From assembly GCA_019914945.1 (NCBI GenBank), contig CM034113.1, forward strand, positions 8,722,850 through 8,786,849: 64,000 nucleotides of DNA. The letters run 5' to 3'. The notes under the pieces are model-generated. The model was not told the origin of the DNA. It saw only the letters and a list, made by a program, of their open reading frames with translations, and ran no database searches. This document shows, in pieces, positions 26,101 through 36,679 of the stretch. The translations under genes were made by a program, and so were the position numbers. Each line of letters begins with the position of its first letter. The first letter of the stretch is position 1. The stretch comes from Typha latifolia (Eukaryota > Streptophyta > Magnoliopsida > Poales > Typhaceae).

Positions 26101-27340
26101 TTCTTTTGGACACTATTTTTTAGTGCTGCTTGTATTGAACAATTATCCAAACTCTCTCTCTTATTCCAAAAAATTTCAACCCATGAGTACAATTTGAAGA
26201 AAGAACACATCAAATTGCATATCATAGAACTGTCAACGCTAACAAACACAAATTTATGATAGTTCTAAAACCAACCTTGCATTCTTGAGGCTCCTTGGAA
26301 ATTGACCTCTGCAAAAAGAAAATGTAACAGTAGGTAAGTATGGCTCCTCTCAGACAGAGTAACATAGAAGAGCATAGAAAAACAAGTATAGGAAAAGAGA
26401 AATTGGTATCAACTCTGCACCCTGAGTAACCAAACTAATGGATTGCACTAAATTGCAACACAAAAGAAAAGCATTTCTAATAACGTCAATCTGCACTCAA
26501 TTTGCAGTTTGCTCATAACGGATTACACAAAGTGATCGAAATTATGAACTAGGTGAAAGGAAGGACAATCAATCATCCACCCATATGCTTGATCTCACTT
26601 TTTGCAACAAGAACAAAGAAAAAAAAAACCCTAATTGAAACCATGGCAGAACGAGAAACAAGGTACTAAACCCTAAAGCACATTTATTGAACAGAGAAGT
26701 ACATAATTTAGGGAATTACCAGGCTCAATTTCAGCTTTTCCACAAGCTCGCTGCCCGCAAAATTTCCAAAAATATCGGTCGATTGGCTCTTCCTCTCAAT
26801 CTCCTTCAATCCCGTCTTCAGCATCCGGATGGGCTCCCACTCCTCCTTCTCCTCCTCCTCCCCCTCGCTTTCCCATCCCTTCCACCGCACCTTCCTCCTT
26901 CCCTGGACTCCTTCGATCCTAAAATCCAAGAACCCTCCGGCCACATCCGCCTCCGACACGATGGCGTTCTTGATAGCCGACAGATCTATCCTAATCGTCG
27001 CCTTAGGGCTCCACCTCTCCAGCACCTTCCGGCTAAAATCCGGCGACGAGTACGCCCGCCGTATCTCCGACAGCTTCGGTTGGATCCGCTTCACGAACTC
27101 GATCTCCGCGATCGCCCCCTCAGCCGGCGGCAGCGGCGGCGCTGAGAACGCCGACGCGGAGTTGAGGAAGTTCTCGAGCTCGCGGTCGGCGAGGTCCTTG
27201 AACGAGTTGGCGCGCGCGCGCATCAGCTTGAGGTCGGCCCCGGCGGAGTCGCGCACCTCGCGCCACCCTTTAGAGAGGAACGAGAAGGCCTTCTCCGCCG
27301 TGCCGGAGCTCGCCGCCGCCGAAGGCCGCGTCGTCTCCAT
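23164..27340 (-). CDS. DGD1: digalactosyldiacylglycerol synthase 1 (chloroplast outer envelope)
   Basis: Transfers galactose from UDP-galactose to monogalactosyldiacylglycerol, making DGDG, a main thylakoid lipid; the enzyme works at the chloroplast outer envelope. Exons: 27340-26720, 26308-26276, 25971-25884, 25183-24699, 24614-24348, 24140-23791 and 23698-23164, 792 residues with consistent phases, close to the usual ~800. The N-terminal extension ([20 protein letters not shown], then [16 protein letters not shown]) is diagnostic of DGD1 rather than DGD2. The GT4 catalytic part begins with [20 protein letters not shown]. It ends with the EX7E-type segment at E-A-L-A-M-G-K in the last exon and with NPVYGW, the DGD1 C-terminus. 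The ATG at 27340 is chosen; an in-frame ATG at 27355 adds five residues. A GA tract precedes the start. Confidence 0.95.
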
Positions 27341-27350
27341 CCCGAGATTG

Positions 27351-27385
<35 letters not shown>

Positions 27386-28104
27386 CACTCTCTCTTCTTT
27401 GGCAATGATGGGATCGTGTGGCCGCGAGAAAGAGAGAGAATAAAGACGACGCGGAGAGGGAAGGAGGGGTTTCGATTTTTTGTGGACCGAGGTCGACTAG
27501 GAGAAGTAGGAGAGCGTCGTCGAAGAGATTTCGTGGGGCCGGAGAGATGACGTGGCGGCGCAGGAAGGGTGGAATAGCACGTGCTTCTGATGAGGCTGCT
27601 GGTGGAATATTGTGGAAGGGTATATTCCATGGACCATAGACGATGCAAAACCTTTCAAGTGTGGGATATACCAACAAAATTTCTATTGACACCGCCTTGT
27701 TCTGGATGTGTCCTAGTCTCGCTCGCACAAGGATATCCACTTAATTAATGCGGACAAGTTGTGTGGTTTATCCACTTAATGATTGCACAAAGTACGCACT
27801 CCGACAAGGATAGGCAGCTGTTCTGCGTGACAACGTTTCTATGTTCTTACTAAGTTTACTAATTTTAATTTATTGCTTAGACAAACACAAGAAACATCCA
27901 GGTGTGAAAGAATTGTGTGTGTAGATTATACACATCCGACGGCTATGACTGTGCCTAGATTCTTTGTTGCTTGGCATGCAACTACTGATGGGTGCCCAGT
28001 ATTACAGTGCGAGCCGATCTATTGTGATTTTGCAAACATTCGATTTCAAGCACTATCACGGCTTTTGCATGTCCAGCTGTCTGCGGGACCAATCCGGATG
28101 GATC
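27341..28104. other. DGD1 5' region and spacer to the PPR gene
   Basis: On the minus strand, (GA)n at 27356-27381 sits immediately before the DGD1 start and is probably 5'UTR. The rest up to about 27650 is likely promoter, with a GCACGTGC motif near 27579. No other gene was seen. Confidence 0.5.
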
Positions 28105-29063
28105 CTAGGATGCAGAAGTGCACTTGTTTAGCTCTGCTTTCAACCCGTAGAGGCGGTCGGCGATCCGCTCGGCCACGTCGATCCTCCCGTGCAACCTGCA
28201 CGCCGCCAGCAAGGCCGCCCAAATCCCCTCGTCCATCTCCTCCGCCTCCATTTCCGTCAACAACGCCTCCGCCTCCTCTACGCGTCCCGCCCTGCCCAGC
28301 ACATCCACCATGCATGTGTAATGCTCTACCGTCCTCCTCCTCCCACTCACGCTCCTGAACACCCTCCTCGCCTCCACCAGCATCCCGGCGTGCGCGCACG
28401 CCGCCAGCGCCGCCGTCACTGCCTTATCGTCCACCTCCGGACCCATGTCGTCGAACATCCCCACCGCCTCCTCCGCCATCCCGTGCGCACCGAGGGCGGA
28501 GATCATCGCCGTGCGCGCCTCGAATGAGCGTGCTCGTTCGGGCATTGCGTCGAACACCTTGCGAGCAGATGGAAAGTCGCCAGATTTAGAGTAGGCGGCT
28601 ATGAGGGACGGAGGGTGGTGGAGGGAGGAAACGATGGAGAGGGCGTGGAGGAGGCGGACAAGGCGGAGGGATGGGATTGCGGCGGCAGAGCGGAGGGCGG
28701 CGGAGAAAGAGAGGGAGTTGGGTTTGACGCCGAGGTGGAGCATGCGGCGGAGGAGGAAGAGAGAGGGGAGAGGGGGAAGGGAGGAGAGGAGGGCGTTGAG
28801 GGAGAAGAGAGGGGGGAGGCGCAGGCTGGAGGAGAGGAAGAGGGAGAGGAGGAGGCGGGATTCATGGAGGCGGGAGCAGCGGGCATAGGCAGCGAGGAGC
28901 TTGGAGCGGAGGAAGGGGCGGGGGGAGAGGGAAAGGTGGACGAGGCGGCCGTGGGTGCGGCGGAGTAGGGGAGATCACGGGCGGCGGAGATGGAGTCGAG
29001 GAGGGCGGCGTAGAAGGGGAGGTCGTTGGGAATAATCCTTCCCATGTGGCGGCGTGGGCTCAT
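28105..29063 (-). pseudogene. PPR protein gene, frameshifted and C-terminally truncated
   Basis: PLS-class pentatricopeptide repeat proteins bind organellar RNA. One frame, from 29045, gives MGRIIPNDLPFYAALLDSIS, a typical PPR N-terminus. It then loses homology near residue 35, where the next frame supplies HGRLVHLSLSPRPFLRSKLL and runs on through MLHLGVKPNSLSFSAALRS, HYTCMVDVLGRAGRVEEAEA and the E1-like IWAALLAACRLHGRIDVAER. Joining them needs a one-base change around 28953-28962. The downstream frame has a stop just before the junction. The end, ADRLYGLKAELNKCTSAS, stops before the usual E2 block. Total length is about 310 residues, short for the class. Either a decayed gene or a sequencing indel plus true truncation; an ATG at 28743 would allow a 212-residue product. 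Confidence 0.75.
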
Positions 29064-29995
29064 TAGGACTAACGTGGGCTCTTCTCTTCTATACTACCTT
29101 TTAAATGGGCCAAGCGTGCACGAATTTTAATGAAAAAAAGGGCCCATATACTTTCTTTTTCTCTCATATACCAAAACATAAGGATATAAAATAAACATAC
29201 AAAAGAAGGTATTCAAGATGTAAGCTTTATACATTTTGTAGTATCCCCATATTATATATATTTGACTCCCCATAAAAGCAGGACTAAAAAGAAAAGGAGA
29301 GCTTTACTTCTCCCTCCCCAAAAATTCAAGTCCGGTTGGGTTCAGGTTCAAGGGGTCTTGGGCTTCCTGGGGCTACTCCTGTGGTGTAACGGGTCGGGTC
29401 CAGATGGCACTTCTCTCAACTCCGAACCCACCAAATCACCCCCAAACCCTTGGGAAAGGTTCACCTGCGAGCAAATTGGCAAAGCCAAAGCATGTCAGTT
29501 GTAATATTAAGGTTGGTACCGATCTTCATAAATATATTATGTATATACACCTCTCTGGATATTCCTCTCTCTGAAGCATATACCTTCGGATTCAAACATC
29601 CGAAACCATCAAGGCAACCTATATGCAAAGAGTAAGTTAAATAGCAAAACTGGATCAAAATCATTAAAAGGGGATTCGTTTAAGAGCCAGCCATGATATA
29701 TACCTATACGTGCGTGCACTACCAAGCACAAAGCCACTAATAGAATAGCAAGCAGCCATGGTAACACTAAAGAACGAGAGTAGCCCATGCCAGTGGTATA
29801 GTGGTATTTGAGGACAGGTGAGATGTATTTATAGAGGAGATCTATCGACTTGGTTGGCAGAGCTTTAAAGATGGAAGAGATGCACTTTTCTCAAAAGAAG
29901 TTAAGATGGAATAGATTGAGAAGATCCTGCGAATCCAGTACAAATTTAGCTCAGTAAACTAATCATTGCACCACCCCTGTCCAAACAAATTGAGG

Positions 29996-30076
<81 letters not shown>

Positions 30077-30752
30077 CGAATGCGATTGGATCTCCGGCGG
30101 CGCACCCGAATCACCGACGCTACCTCCCATGCAGTCATACGTAAAAGAGGAGACGTAAATTTACTGCCACGCGGCGGCACGTGCCGAAGTGACCGAGTGG
30201 TCGTCGCGATCCACTCCGTATCTGGACCGTCAGATTTTTATTATGTTTCTCCGCTGACGTCATCGGGATCTGCCACAACGAAAGTTGTGCATTTAATTGC
30301 ACCCAAGTTGACACCCAGATTTGATCTAAGAGAGGCGGGTTGATGTCTACTTTAATCATTTGGGTTACCTCGAAGAGACCTCGGTTTGGCAAATTTGGTG
30401 GCGTAGTCGTGACCCCCATCAAACAATCATCTCAAAAAACGGCAATGATGGCATGATTTGATCCCCAGAAAATAAATACCCCCTTTTTTTTTTCTTTCTT
30501 TTCTTTATTTACCCTTGGAATTGCTATGAGCTGGTGATTGGACTGGGTGTGAAATCGTCATTAATTAATACTCTCATTGGTGACGAAGCAAATCCCAGCG
30601 AAGTACGCAAATGACGCATAAATCCCCGTCTGCGGGAAAGATTCCGAAACGGTTCTGACGAGCTTTATGTAAATACGTACTACTGTACGAAAACGCTACG
30701 TATAGTTACGATTGTCCTCGAGATTCGTGTAGAAGAGTCACGTGCTTAGCGC
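29064..30752. other. spacer and promoter of the GT4 gene
   Basis: No supported gene. It contains a long (TA)n at 29998-30074 and, from 30080 to 30250, a GC-richer part with GCGGCACGTGCCG near 30172. A CACGTG element lies at about 30740, within 100 bases of the glycosyltransferase start. The open frames across (TA)n are artefacts. Confidence 0.5.
29998..30074. repeat. (TA)n microsatellite, about 38 units
   Basis: An uninterrupted TA array, the longest simple repeat in the window, and perfectly self-complementary. Likely highly polymorphic in length. Confidence 0.97.
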
Positions 30753-30821
30753 GTGATGCTGGCCCGATCTGGCTGCGAGATAACTAGGGAGGGATCCAAG
30801 AACTACTCTAGTCCCCAAACC

Positions 30822-32282
30822 ATGGACTCGGCCGCCGACCAATCTCCTCCAGTTCGCAAACACCCATCGGCTTCGAAATGGAAGCAGCTACTCTTCTGGG
30901 GACCGGCTGTTGTAACTCTTCTCCTCGCGTTCTGTCTCACCGTCTCCTTCCCGTTATCCCACCTCACTCTCGCATATCTGAGTCTCTTCTCACGCGCCCA
31001 GGAGGAAGAATCGAGATCTATCTCGACACGCCCGCCATGTGTTCGATGGATGGCCCCTTTCGTATCTGGCGGCGGGTATAGCTCCGAAGCCTGGTCTTAT
31101 GTCACAGCTCTTGATGCTCACATCAAAGATCCCAACTTTAAGCTCCAGATTGAGCAACATGGTGATTTGGAGTCCATAGAGTTCTGGCTTGGGTTGCCCG
31201 AGGAGTCCAGGGCTCTAGCTTTGAAGCTTTATAACACAAGGTGTGATCTTTCTAAGAGTATTGTGATATGCCACAGTGAGCCGGGTGCTTGGTTTCCGCC
31301 ATTGTTCCAGACCTTGCCGTGCCCCCCGGGGGGATACGAGGAGCCGGTGTTCGTAATTGGACGCACAATGTTCGAGACTGATCGGCTCACGCCGGAGCAT
31401 GTGAAGAGGTGTAACAAGATGGATGCCATCTGGGTCCCTACTGAATTCCATGTCTCAACATTTGTGCAGAGTGGTGTTGATCCTTCTAAAGTCGTAAAAG
31501 TGGTGCAGCCAATCGACGTCGACTTCTTCGACCCAGCAAAGCACGAGGCATTGGTTCTTCCGGTCGGAGACCCAGTTTTAGTCTCCAAAAGGTCAAATTA
31601 TAGTTCAAGTTCTACCAGAAAGGAGATTGTTTTGCTGAGTATCTTCAAATGGGAGCAGCGGAAAGGTTGGGATGTGCTGCTAAGAGCGTTCTTGGAAGAG
31701 TTCTCAAACTCTGATGGCGTTGCGTTGCACCTCTTGATAAGTGCCTACCACTCCGATAAAGACTTCAGTAGCAAAATTCACAACTTTGTGGATGAATTCG
31801 GCATGAAGGAGCCGATCAGTGGATGGGCTCCTATCCATGTGATCGATAGCCATATACCGCAATCCGATCTTCCGAGATTATACAAGGCGGCCGACGCGTT
31901 TGTCCTTCCGTCGAGAGGGGAAGGTTGGGGGAGGCCAATAGTCGAAGCAATGGCGATGGCGTTGCCGGTGATCGCGACGAATTGGTCTGGGCCAACGGAG
32001 TACTTGACGGAGGAGAATGGCTACCCATTGGGCGTGGATCAAATGAGTGAAGTGATGGAAGGACCCTTCAAGGGGCATCTGTGGGCAGAGCCGTCGAGCG
32101 ATCGTTTGAGAATTCTGATGAGGCATGTCGTCAGTAACCGCGAAGAGGCGGCAAGGAGAGGGAGGAGAGCAAGGGAGGACATGATCACGAGGTTTTCGCC
32201 TAAGGTTGTCGCGAGACTTGTTGCTGATCGTATTCAAGACATGATGTTGAAGAATGCCAGTGATAGTAGGATTGGGAGATGA
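30822..32282 (+). CDS. intronless GT4-family glycosyltransferase, type II membrane protein
   Basis: 486 residues in one exon. A cytosolic N-terminal tail is followed by a hydrophobic segment at about 23-57 (LLFWGPAVVTLLLAFCLTVS), suggesting a Golgi/ER type II membrane anchor. The rest has GT-B fold features: an N-terminal FVSGGGYSSEAWSY, then DAIWVPTEFHVSTFVQSGVD and, in the donor-binding half, LPSRGEGWGRPIVEAM with the EX7E pair E367 and E375, and PVIATNWSGPTEYL. This is the plant 'UDP-glycosyltransferase superfamily' GT4 type; substrate and product are unknown to me. The start at 30822 has a strong AACCATGG context; an upstream in-frame ATG at 30753 would add 23 residues with no better fit. 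Confidence 0.88.
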   Translation: MDSAADQSPPVRKHPSASKWKQLLFWGPAVVTLLLAFCLTVSFPLSHLTLAYLSLFSRAQEEESRSISTRPPCVRWMAPFVSGGGYSSEAWSYVTALDAHIKDPNFKLQIEQHGDLESIEFWLGLPEESRALALKLYNTRCDLSKSIVICHSEPGAWFPPLFQTLPCPPGGYEEPVFVIGRTMFETDRLTPEHVKRCNKMDAIWVPTEFHVSTFVQSGVDPSKVVKVVQPIDVDFFDPAKHEALVLPVGDPVLVSKRSNYSSSSTRKEIVLLSIFKWEQRKGWDVLLRAFLEEFSNSDGVALHLLISAYHSDKDFSSKIHNFVDEFGMKEPISGWAPIHVIDSHIPQSDLPRLYKAADAFVLPSRGEGWGRPIVEAMAMALPVIATNWSGPTEYLTEENGYPLGVDQMSEVMEGPFKGHLWAEPSSDRLRILMRHVVSNREEAARRGRRAREDMITRFSPKVVARLVADRIQDMMLKNASDSRIGR

Positions 32283-32533
32283 AGATCCATACAATAGCAT
32301 CAAAAGAACAAGCCTGGAAGTTATAGTTAGTTCACTTCTACTACCTTTGGCGTGTTTGGCTTGATGGAAAATTAGGGAGTAAAGGGCACTCTCCTTACTG
32401 TAAAAGAAGATATTAACTCGTTCTAATGATAACTATTCACCACAAACTGTTATATAATTGTTGTTGTATATACTACTAAGGCGTGACTTTTCTAAAAAAA
32501 TTCACTTCCAAAAACTCATTTCTTATCAACTAA

Positions 32534-33177
32534 ATGCACACCCGGTGTGCAACTAATCCAGAATGTCTTTCCCACAACCTTCTCTTCGACTTTCGGCCGA
32601 TCAATCTTGTCAACTATAACTTCGAGATCATCACCATGATCCTTGCAAATCGATTCATTGGTGTGATGGATGATCTCGTTCTCGACTGCCAATCCGTCTT
32701 CATCAAGGGCATATTGATGCTTGACAACTTCGCCTTTATTCATGAACTCCTTTTGCTTGCACCTATCGAAATAGCTAATCTCACATCTTCATCAAGCTAG
32801 ACTTAACCTCGACCAAAACCTTCATTATAAGGGGCCCTCTCTCCCCTCTATGTTTCATCTTGGTCTCTAACATCATTTTCAGGCTACTCGTCTCCACCCA
32901 GAATAAAAGCCTTATTCGAGGCCTTGGTCCTTTCTTAGAGACAGTGATTCCGGTTCTCCAATTCACCGATGACACTTTTCTACTCTTTGAGACAGATCCT
33001 TACTTCCTCTCCAATCTCAAAACCAAGATGATCTCTAACATACGCATCAATTTGTCAAAGCCCTGTCTCTTATTCTTTTCCAGAAAAGATGGCACACGAG
33101 AGTGCTATGAGATGGCCAGCTTCCATATCAAGTATTTTTGGCTTGCCCCAGAATCCCAGCCCTCTCTTAGCCAATGA
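32534..33177 (+). pseudogene. degenerate LINE (non-LTR retrotransposon) reverse transcriptase fragment
   Basis: Translated pieces match the L1-type plant reverse transcriptase order: DFRPINLVNYNFEIITMILA and then QSVFIKGILMLDN (RT blocks around the F-R-P-I and fingers/palm regions), followed in a different frame by LQFTDDTFLLFETDPYFLSN, which is the Y/F-x-D-D catalytic motif as FTDD, and NLSKPCLLFFSRK. Stops and frameshifts between 32797 and 32860, and no endonuclease, show an inactive remnant. The intervening palm sequence is deleted. Confidence 0.8.
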
Positions 33178-33335
33178 TTGACAATCCATTGTAAGCAAGG
33201 CCCCGACCTTCATTCCTGCTCAACTCCGAAAGGTTGTTGATCACCTCTTGGGCTGCTTTGGTGGGCTTTGCAGAAGGAACAACAAATTCATAAATTTTTG
33301 ATGTATTTTGGGTGCTACTCACCCAATAAATATAT

Positions 33336-33340
<5 letters not shown>

Positions 33341-33371
<31 letters not shown>
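33341..33371. repeat. (TTA)n microsatellite
   Basis: About ten TTA units downstream of the LINE relic. It may derive from an A/T-rich retroposon tail, but that is inference. Confidence 0.9.
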
Positions 33372-33399
33372 CTCTTACTTCTTCCTATCAAGTTAATTG

Positions 33400-33724
33400 T
33401 GCCACCGGTCAACTCAAGTAAAGTCGGTATGACCAAGGAGGTCATGGGTTCAACTCCAAAATAATATTGTAGAAAAATTGTTTGATGGTTTAATGACTTG
33501 GCTTAATTCGAATGATGGCATGACAATCTGGTTAACTTGGGGGAAACAATTCGGCAGCACAATGGTTTGGGGCCAGTGGTGTTTGGTTTGGAGCAATTGT
33601 AGGGCGATGTATATGACTTGAAACCTAGACTAGATAGCTAAAAGCTCGCTGGAGCCTAAGTGCCTATGTTTTTAGAGAGAGTCAACCCTCATATCTAGCA
33701 TTTGAGCTCATGATAAAAAAAAAT
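33400..33724 (+). mobile_element. SINE-like element, copy A
   Basis: Shares a block of about 145 bases with the sequence at 63856-64000: GACCAAGGAGGTCATGGGTT, then TTTGATGGTTTAATGAC, and ending in GGCAGCACAATGG. It contains a B-box-like GGGTTCAACTCC near 33447 and an A-rich end (GATAAAAAAAAATT). A possible 7-bp target-site duplication TTAATTG lies at 33393-33399 and 33725-33731. Its 3' part (CCTAAGTGCC, TTTTTAGAGAGAGTC) also resembles the 3' part of the element at 1606-1856. Confidence 0.65.
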
Positions 33725-33731
33725 TTAATTG

Positions 33732-34820
33732 AGCCCGGCTTACTTTTCTACAAAAGAGAAAAGAAAAAGGAAAAGATTGTATTGCAACTAATGAGTCGTT
33801 CATGATACAATAATTAATTACAAACACTTTGTCATAGCCCAATAGAAATTTGGGCTCAAACCCAACGGCCCAACATGCCCTAAGCCTTCCTTAGCTTCGC
33901 TTGTGAGCAAATTGCTGTAATGCTATACTTTTTAGACATAGATTTAAACTTGCATAATTTAGCTGTTAATTGTCCTTTTATTATAGTTTTATTTTGACTG
34001 TCCATTAGTATTATCTGCGAAGGCAACTCTGGCAAGGATTGAAAAAGAAAAAAGAAAAAAGAAAAAGATTGCTTTTAGGTCCTGTTTTTGGAATTACAAG
34101 AAAGAATAGGATCCTTTCTGCAACTTGCTCAGTCCTCAACTCCACGTTGAACAACGAAAGGCGGCAAACTTGGGGCGAAATTATACCGACTCCGTTCGAT
34201 TCCCGCGCAAAGCTGCCTGGGCCCACCACGTCCTCGTTGGAGGGTAGCACGGTCATTTTCTACTCAGGCGAAAAGGCCACAACCGGGTTAGGTTGACATT
34301 ACGGCCCACGACGTCGGGTGTGACATTACGGCCCACTCACGTGACACGCGCCCCATCGCTTTCCGACTCGTCCCCCGGTCAATAACGCCAGAACGCGCCA
34401 CGTAACCGAATCGACTTCCCTCTAATGCGAACCCGCCACATGTCGCGCGCATCGAGGTCCTTTTGCTATTCCCTGTTTTGCGTCGAGCACCGTATCCTAC
34501 AATGGAACTTGTAGCGCTTGATGAAAACCTATTTATACTCCAAATCGGACCCAAAAGTCTAACCAAAATCTATCAGTAGCGCTTGGCGTGCAAGCCAACG
34601 GGGCTTAACCCGAGTCACAATTGCGAGTCACTCCCCACTCTACATCGTTTCCCGAGCTCAGTGCCGGAAAAGAGTGAAACCATCCAAAATCCCCATTTTG
34701 CCCCCCCTCTCCTCTCTTTCCTTCAAACTCCCAACCCCGCCGCTGTAACTTCTCGCTCTCTTTTTCCTCTGCTCTCCTCTCCTCTCCTCTCTTATCACGT
34801 TCGCCTTCTAGTCTTCTACG
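33732..34820. promoter_or_regulatory. spacer and promoter of the small four-exon gene
   Basis: From about 34150 the DNA becomes GC-rich, with CCACGTCC, CTCACGTGAC and CCACGTAACC motifs and two copies of TGACATTACGGCCCAC at 34294-34309 and 34321-34336 (GGCCCA, a TCP/site II core). A TATA-like CTATTTATAC lies at 34529-34538, about 280 bases before the ATG. No other gene was seen. Confidence 0.55.
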
Positions 34821-35635
34821 ATGACGGAGTTCCCACCAAACCTAGACGACGGCGAGCTCTGGCTTCCCTCTGAGATCATCCCCGACCTCGGCGTACGCCG
34901 CTGCAGCCTCAGGTCCGACGTGGCGTGCGCGGATGACTTAGCCCACCAACTCGCTGCCTTCGGGTTTCTCGACCGGGCCCGGCTCTTCGCTACCCCGAAT
35001 ACCACCCCACACTTCGAGGTCGCCTTCTCGAGCCCATTTCCTCACTTGCCCCCCTTCTCCTCTCTAACATTCTAACCCTTTCCTCCTCTTCGTCTCTTTT
35101 GTGCTGCAGTGGTCCAGACCTGCTCGAAACCAGTTCGGACCGGCGGGGAGAGGAGTGTTGGGTTCCCGTTCGACGGCGGTCTACGAGTTCGCGCCGGTTA
35201 AGCCGGTGCACCCATTGGTAGTTGATTAGTAGTTACCATAAATTAATCTAATTTAGAGGGTTATATCTGCAAAAGGATCCTTCGTAATGTCTTGAGGATT
35301 TTATTACTATTTTATTATTATTATTATTATTATGTTATTTATTATATATATATATATTTTTTTTGCAGGGGAGAGTTACGGGTTCGAGGAGGTCTCAGGG
35401 GACCGGCGTTTTCCTCCCTCGGGTTTTGGTCGATAGCAAATTGGAGAAGAAAGCTAGTAATTATTATTTTCCCCTTTCTTTTTCGTTTACTTGGCCACGA
35501 AATTTATGGATAATTATTACGTAAATTTATTATATTTCTTAAACTTTACTTGCAGATGTGAGAGGAGCAGAGCAACTGCAGAGGCCACGTCAGCTTTCTC
35601 CCGAGTTAGCTCTGCCTCAGGACTGGACTTACTAA
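34821..35635 (+). CDS. small plant-specific protein of unknown function (DGELWLPS ... GTGVFLPR ... LPQDWTY)
   Basis: 157 residues from four exons: 34821-35018, 35110-35217, 35369-35456 and 35556-35635; lengths sum to 158 codons and phases agree. Recognisable blocks are DDGELWLPSEIIPD near the start, GTGVFLPR near residue 120 and the C-terminal LPQDWTY. I recall similar blocks in uncharacterised angiosperm proteins, but I do not know a function and no domain, membrane segment or targeting signal is evident. The first donor (GAG|GTCGCC) is weak, so an alternative splice or retention there is possible. Its promoter is described in the preceding entry. Confidence 0.72.
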
Positions 35636-36265
35636 AACGGGGCCCATCCATCCTTTGTCTCTCGTGTGTCTTTACTGCCATGTCAAATGGGTTAGGATTA
35701 GGAAGAGAGAGAGAGAGAGAGAGAGAAAGAATAGTAGTGGAGCATAGGATAGAGATATGATAAAGTTTTGTTTCCTTTCTTTCTCTCTTCTTTTGTCTAT
35801 TGTCATCTAGTTCGGTCCCTGTTTTGCTTTTTTACTTCTGTACACAAAATAAACAATAATAGTATCTATGTTTGGTCTGCGTCTCTGAACTCTGTGTTGC
35901 TTTCCTTTTGCTGGTGGTGGTGAGAGCATCCAATGCTGGGCTTTGGTTTGAAATTATTCCTCTTATACTTGGTCGAGGAGAATTTTCCGGGATTATTTTT
36001 ATTGGGAGTTTCTTTATCCCTGAGACAAGACAATATCTAAGATCCGTGAGATAGGACAGACAAGGGAGTTATTTTATGCAGAAGGTGATGAGACTTTGGC
36101 CAGGAAATTTACTGGCAGAGTCGGAGAGGGAGGAAACAGAGGAGCTTCTATCCAAGATCTAATAGTCTAATTTATTAAGTCGTCACTAGCAAAGTGAGGA
36201 TCAATCAAACGATCTATACAAACTAAAGAGCCCCATGCACAACGCAACTCGATCATGACCGCTGA
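35636..36265. other. 3' flanks
   Basis: Convergent 3' ends of the small gene (+) and the proline-rich gene (-). A (GA)n tract lies at about 35704-35727. No gene. Confidence 0.5.
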
Positions 36266-36637
36266 TCACATCAAACACATGGCAAAGCAAAGGAAGACTA
36301 GAAATACGAGTCTCCAACTCGGCAAAACAGAGCGTGCTCTCTTTGCCTCAGAAGTAAAGAAGTAGTAATACGGATTAGAGAGCCCTCCGGGTTTCTCTGT
36401 TTCGGGCGGCGCCGGCGATGAACGTGACGGCGGAGGAGGTGGAGGACAGTAGCTCTTAGGTGGTATTGGTGGCGGTGGCGGTGATGTACATATTGATGGG
36501 CATGTTCCACATGCATTGATGCAAAGAAGACCATCCTTAGTCTCTGCAGCGGCCGCGTAGAATAGCATCATCACCATGGATAGCAATCCAAACATCCCTG
36601 CTCTTGTGCAATGGAGATGGATTCTACTACTCTCCAT
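36266..36637 (-). CDS. small secreted proline-rich (extensin-like) protein, possibly GPI-anchored
   Basis: From the ATG at 36637 the product has 123 residues; from an internal ATG at 36595 it has 109 and begins directly with a signal-peptide-like MFGLLSMVMMLFYAAAAETK. The mature part carries CINACGTCPSICTSPPPPPI, SYCPPPPPPSRSSPAPP, a YYYF patch and a hydrophobic C-terminus (LVFLVFLCFAMCLM). The Cys-rich block plus Pro runs plus hydrophobic tail matches small plant hydroxyproline-rich cell-wall/GPI-anchored proteins. TATA-like boxes at 36661-36670 and about 36693-36704 (minus strand) support a very short leader. The nearer one would favour the 36595 start. Specific function unknown. Confidence 0.7.
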   Translation of the reverse strand: MESSRIHLHCTRAGMFGLLSMVMMLFYAAAAETKDGLLCINACGTCPSICTSPPPPPIPPKSYCPPPPPPSRSSPAPPETEKPGGLSNPYYYFFTSEAKRARSVLPSWRLVFLVFLCFAMCLM

Positions 36638-36658
36638 GTATATAGTGCTATAGTGGTC

Positions 36659-36671
36659 TTCTATATAAGCT
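36659..36671 (-). promoter_or_regulatory. TATA box of the proline-rich gene
   Basis: GCTTATATAG on the minus strand at 36661-36670. With a start about 30 bases downstream, the transcript would begin near 36632, past the first ATG. Confidence 0.45.
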
Positions 36672-36679
36672 TGCAACTT

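Noticed and set aside
26829..27443. 204-codon plus-strand frame antisense to DGD1 exon 1
   Set aside because: A shadow of the GC-rich, codon-biased DGD1 exon on the other strand.
28599..29063. 154-codon Ser/Pro-rich minus-strand frame as a separate protein
   Set aside because: Only its first about 35 residues look real; the rest is the wrong frame of the PPR sequence.
29966..30343. 125-codon frame through the long (TA)n
   Set aside because: Mostly a YIYI translation of the microsatellite.
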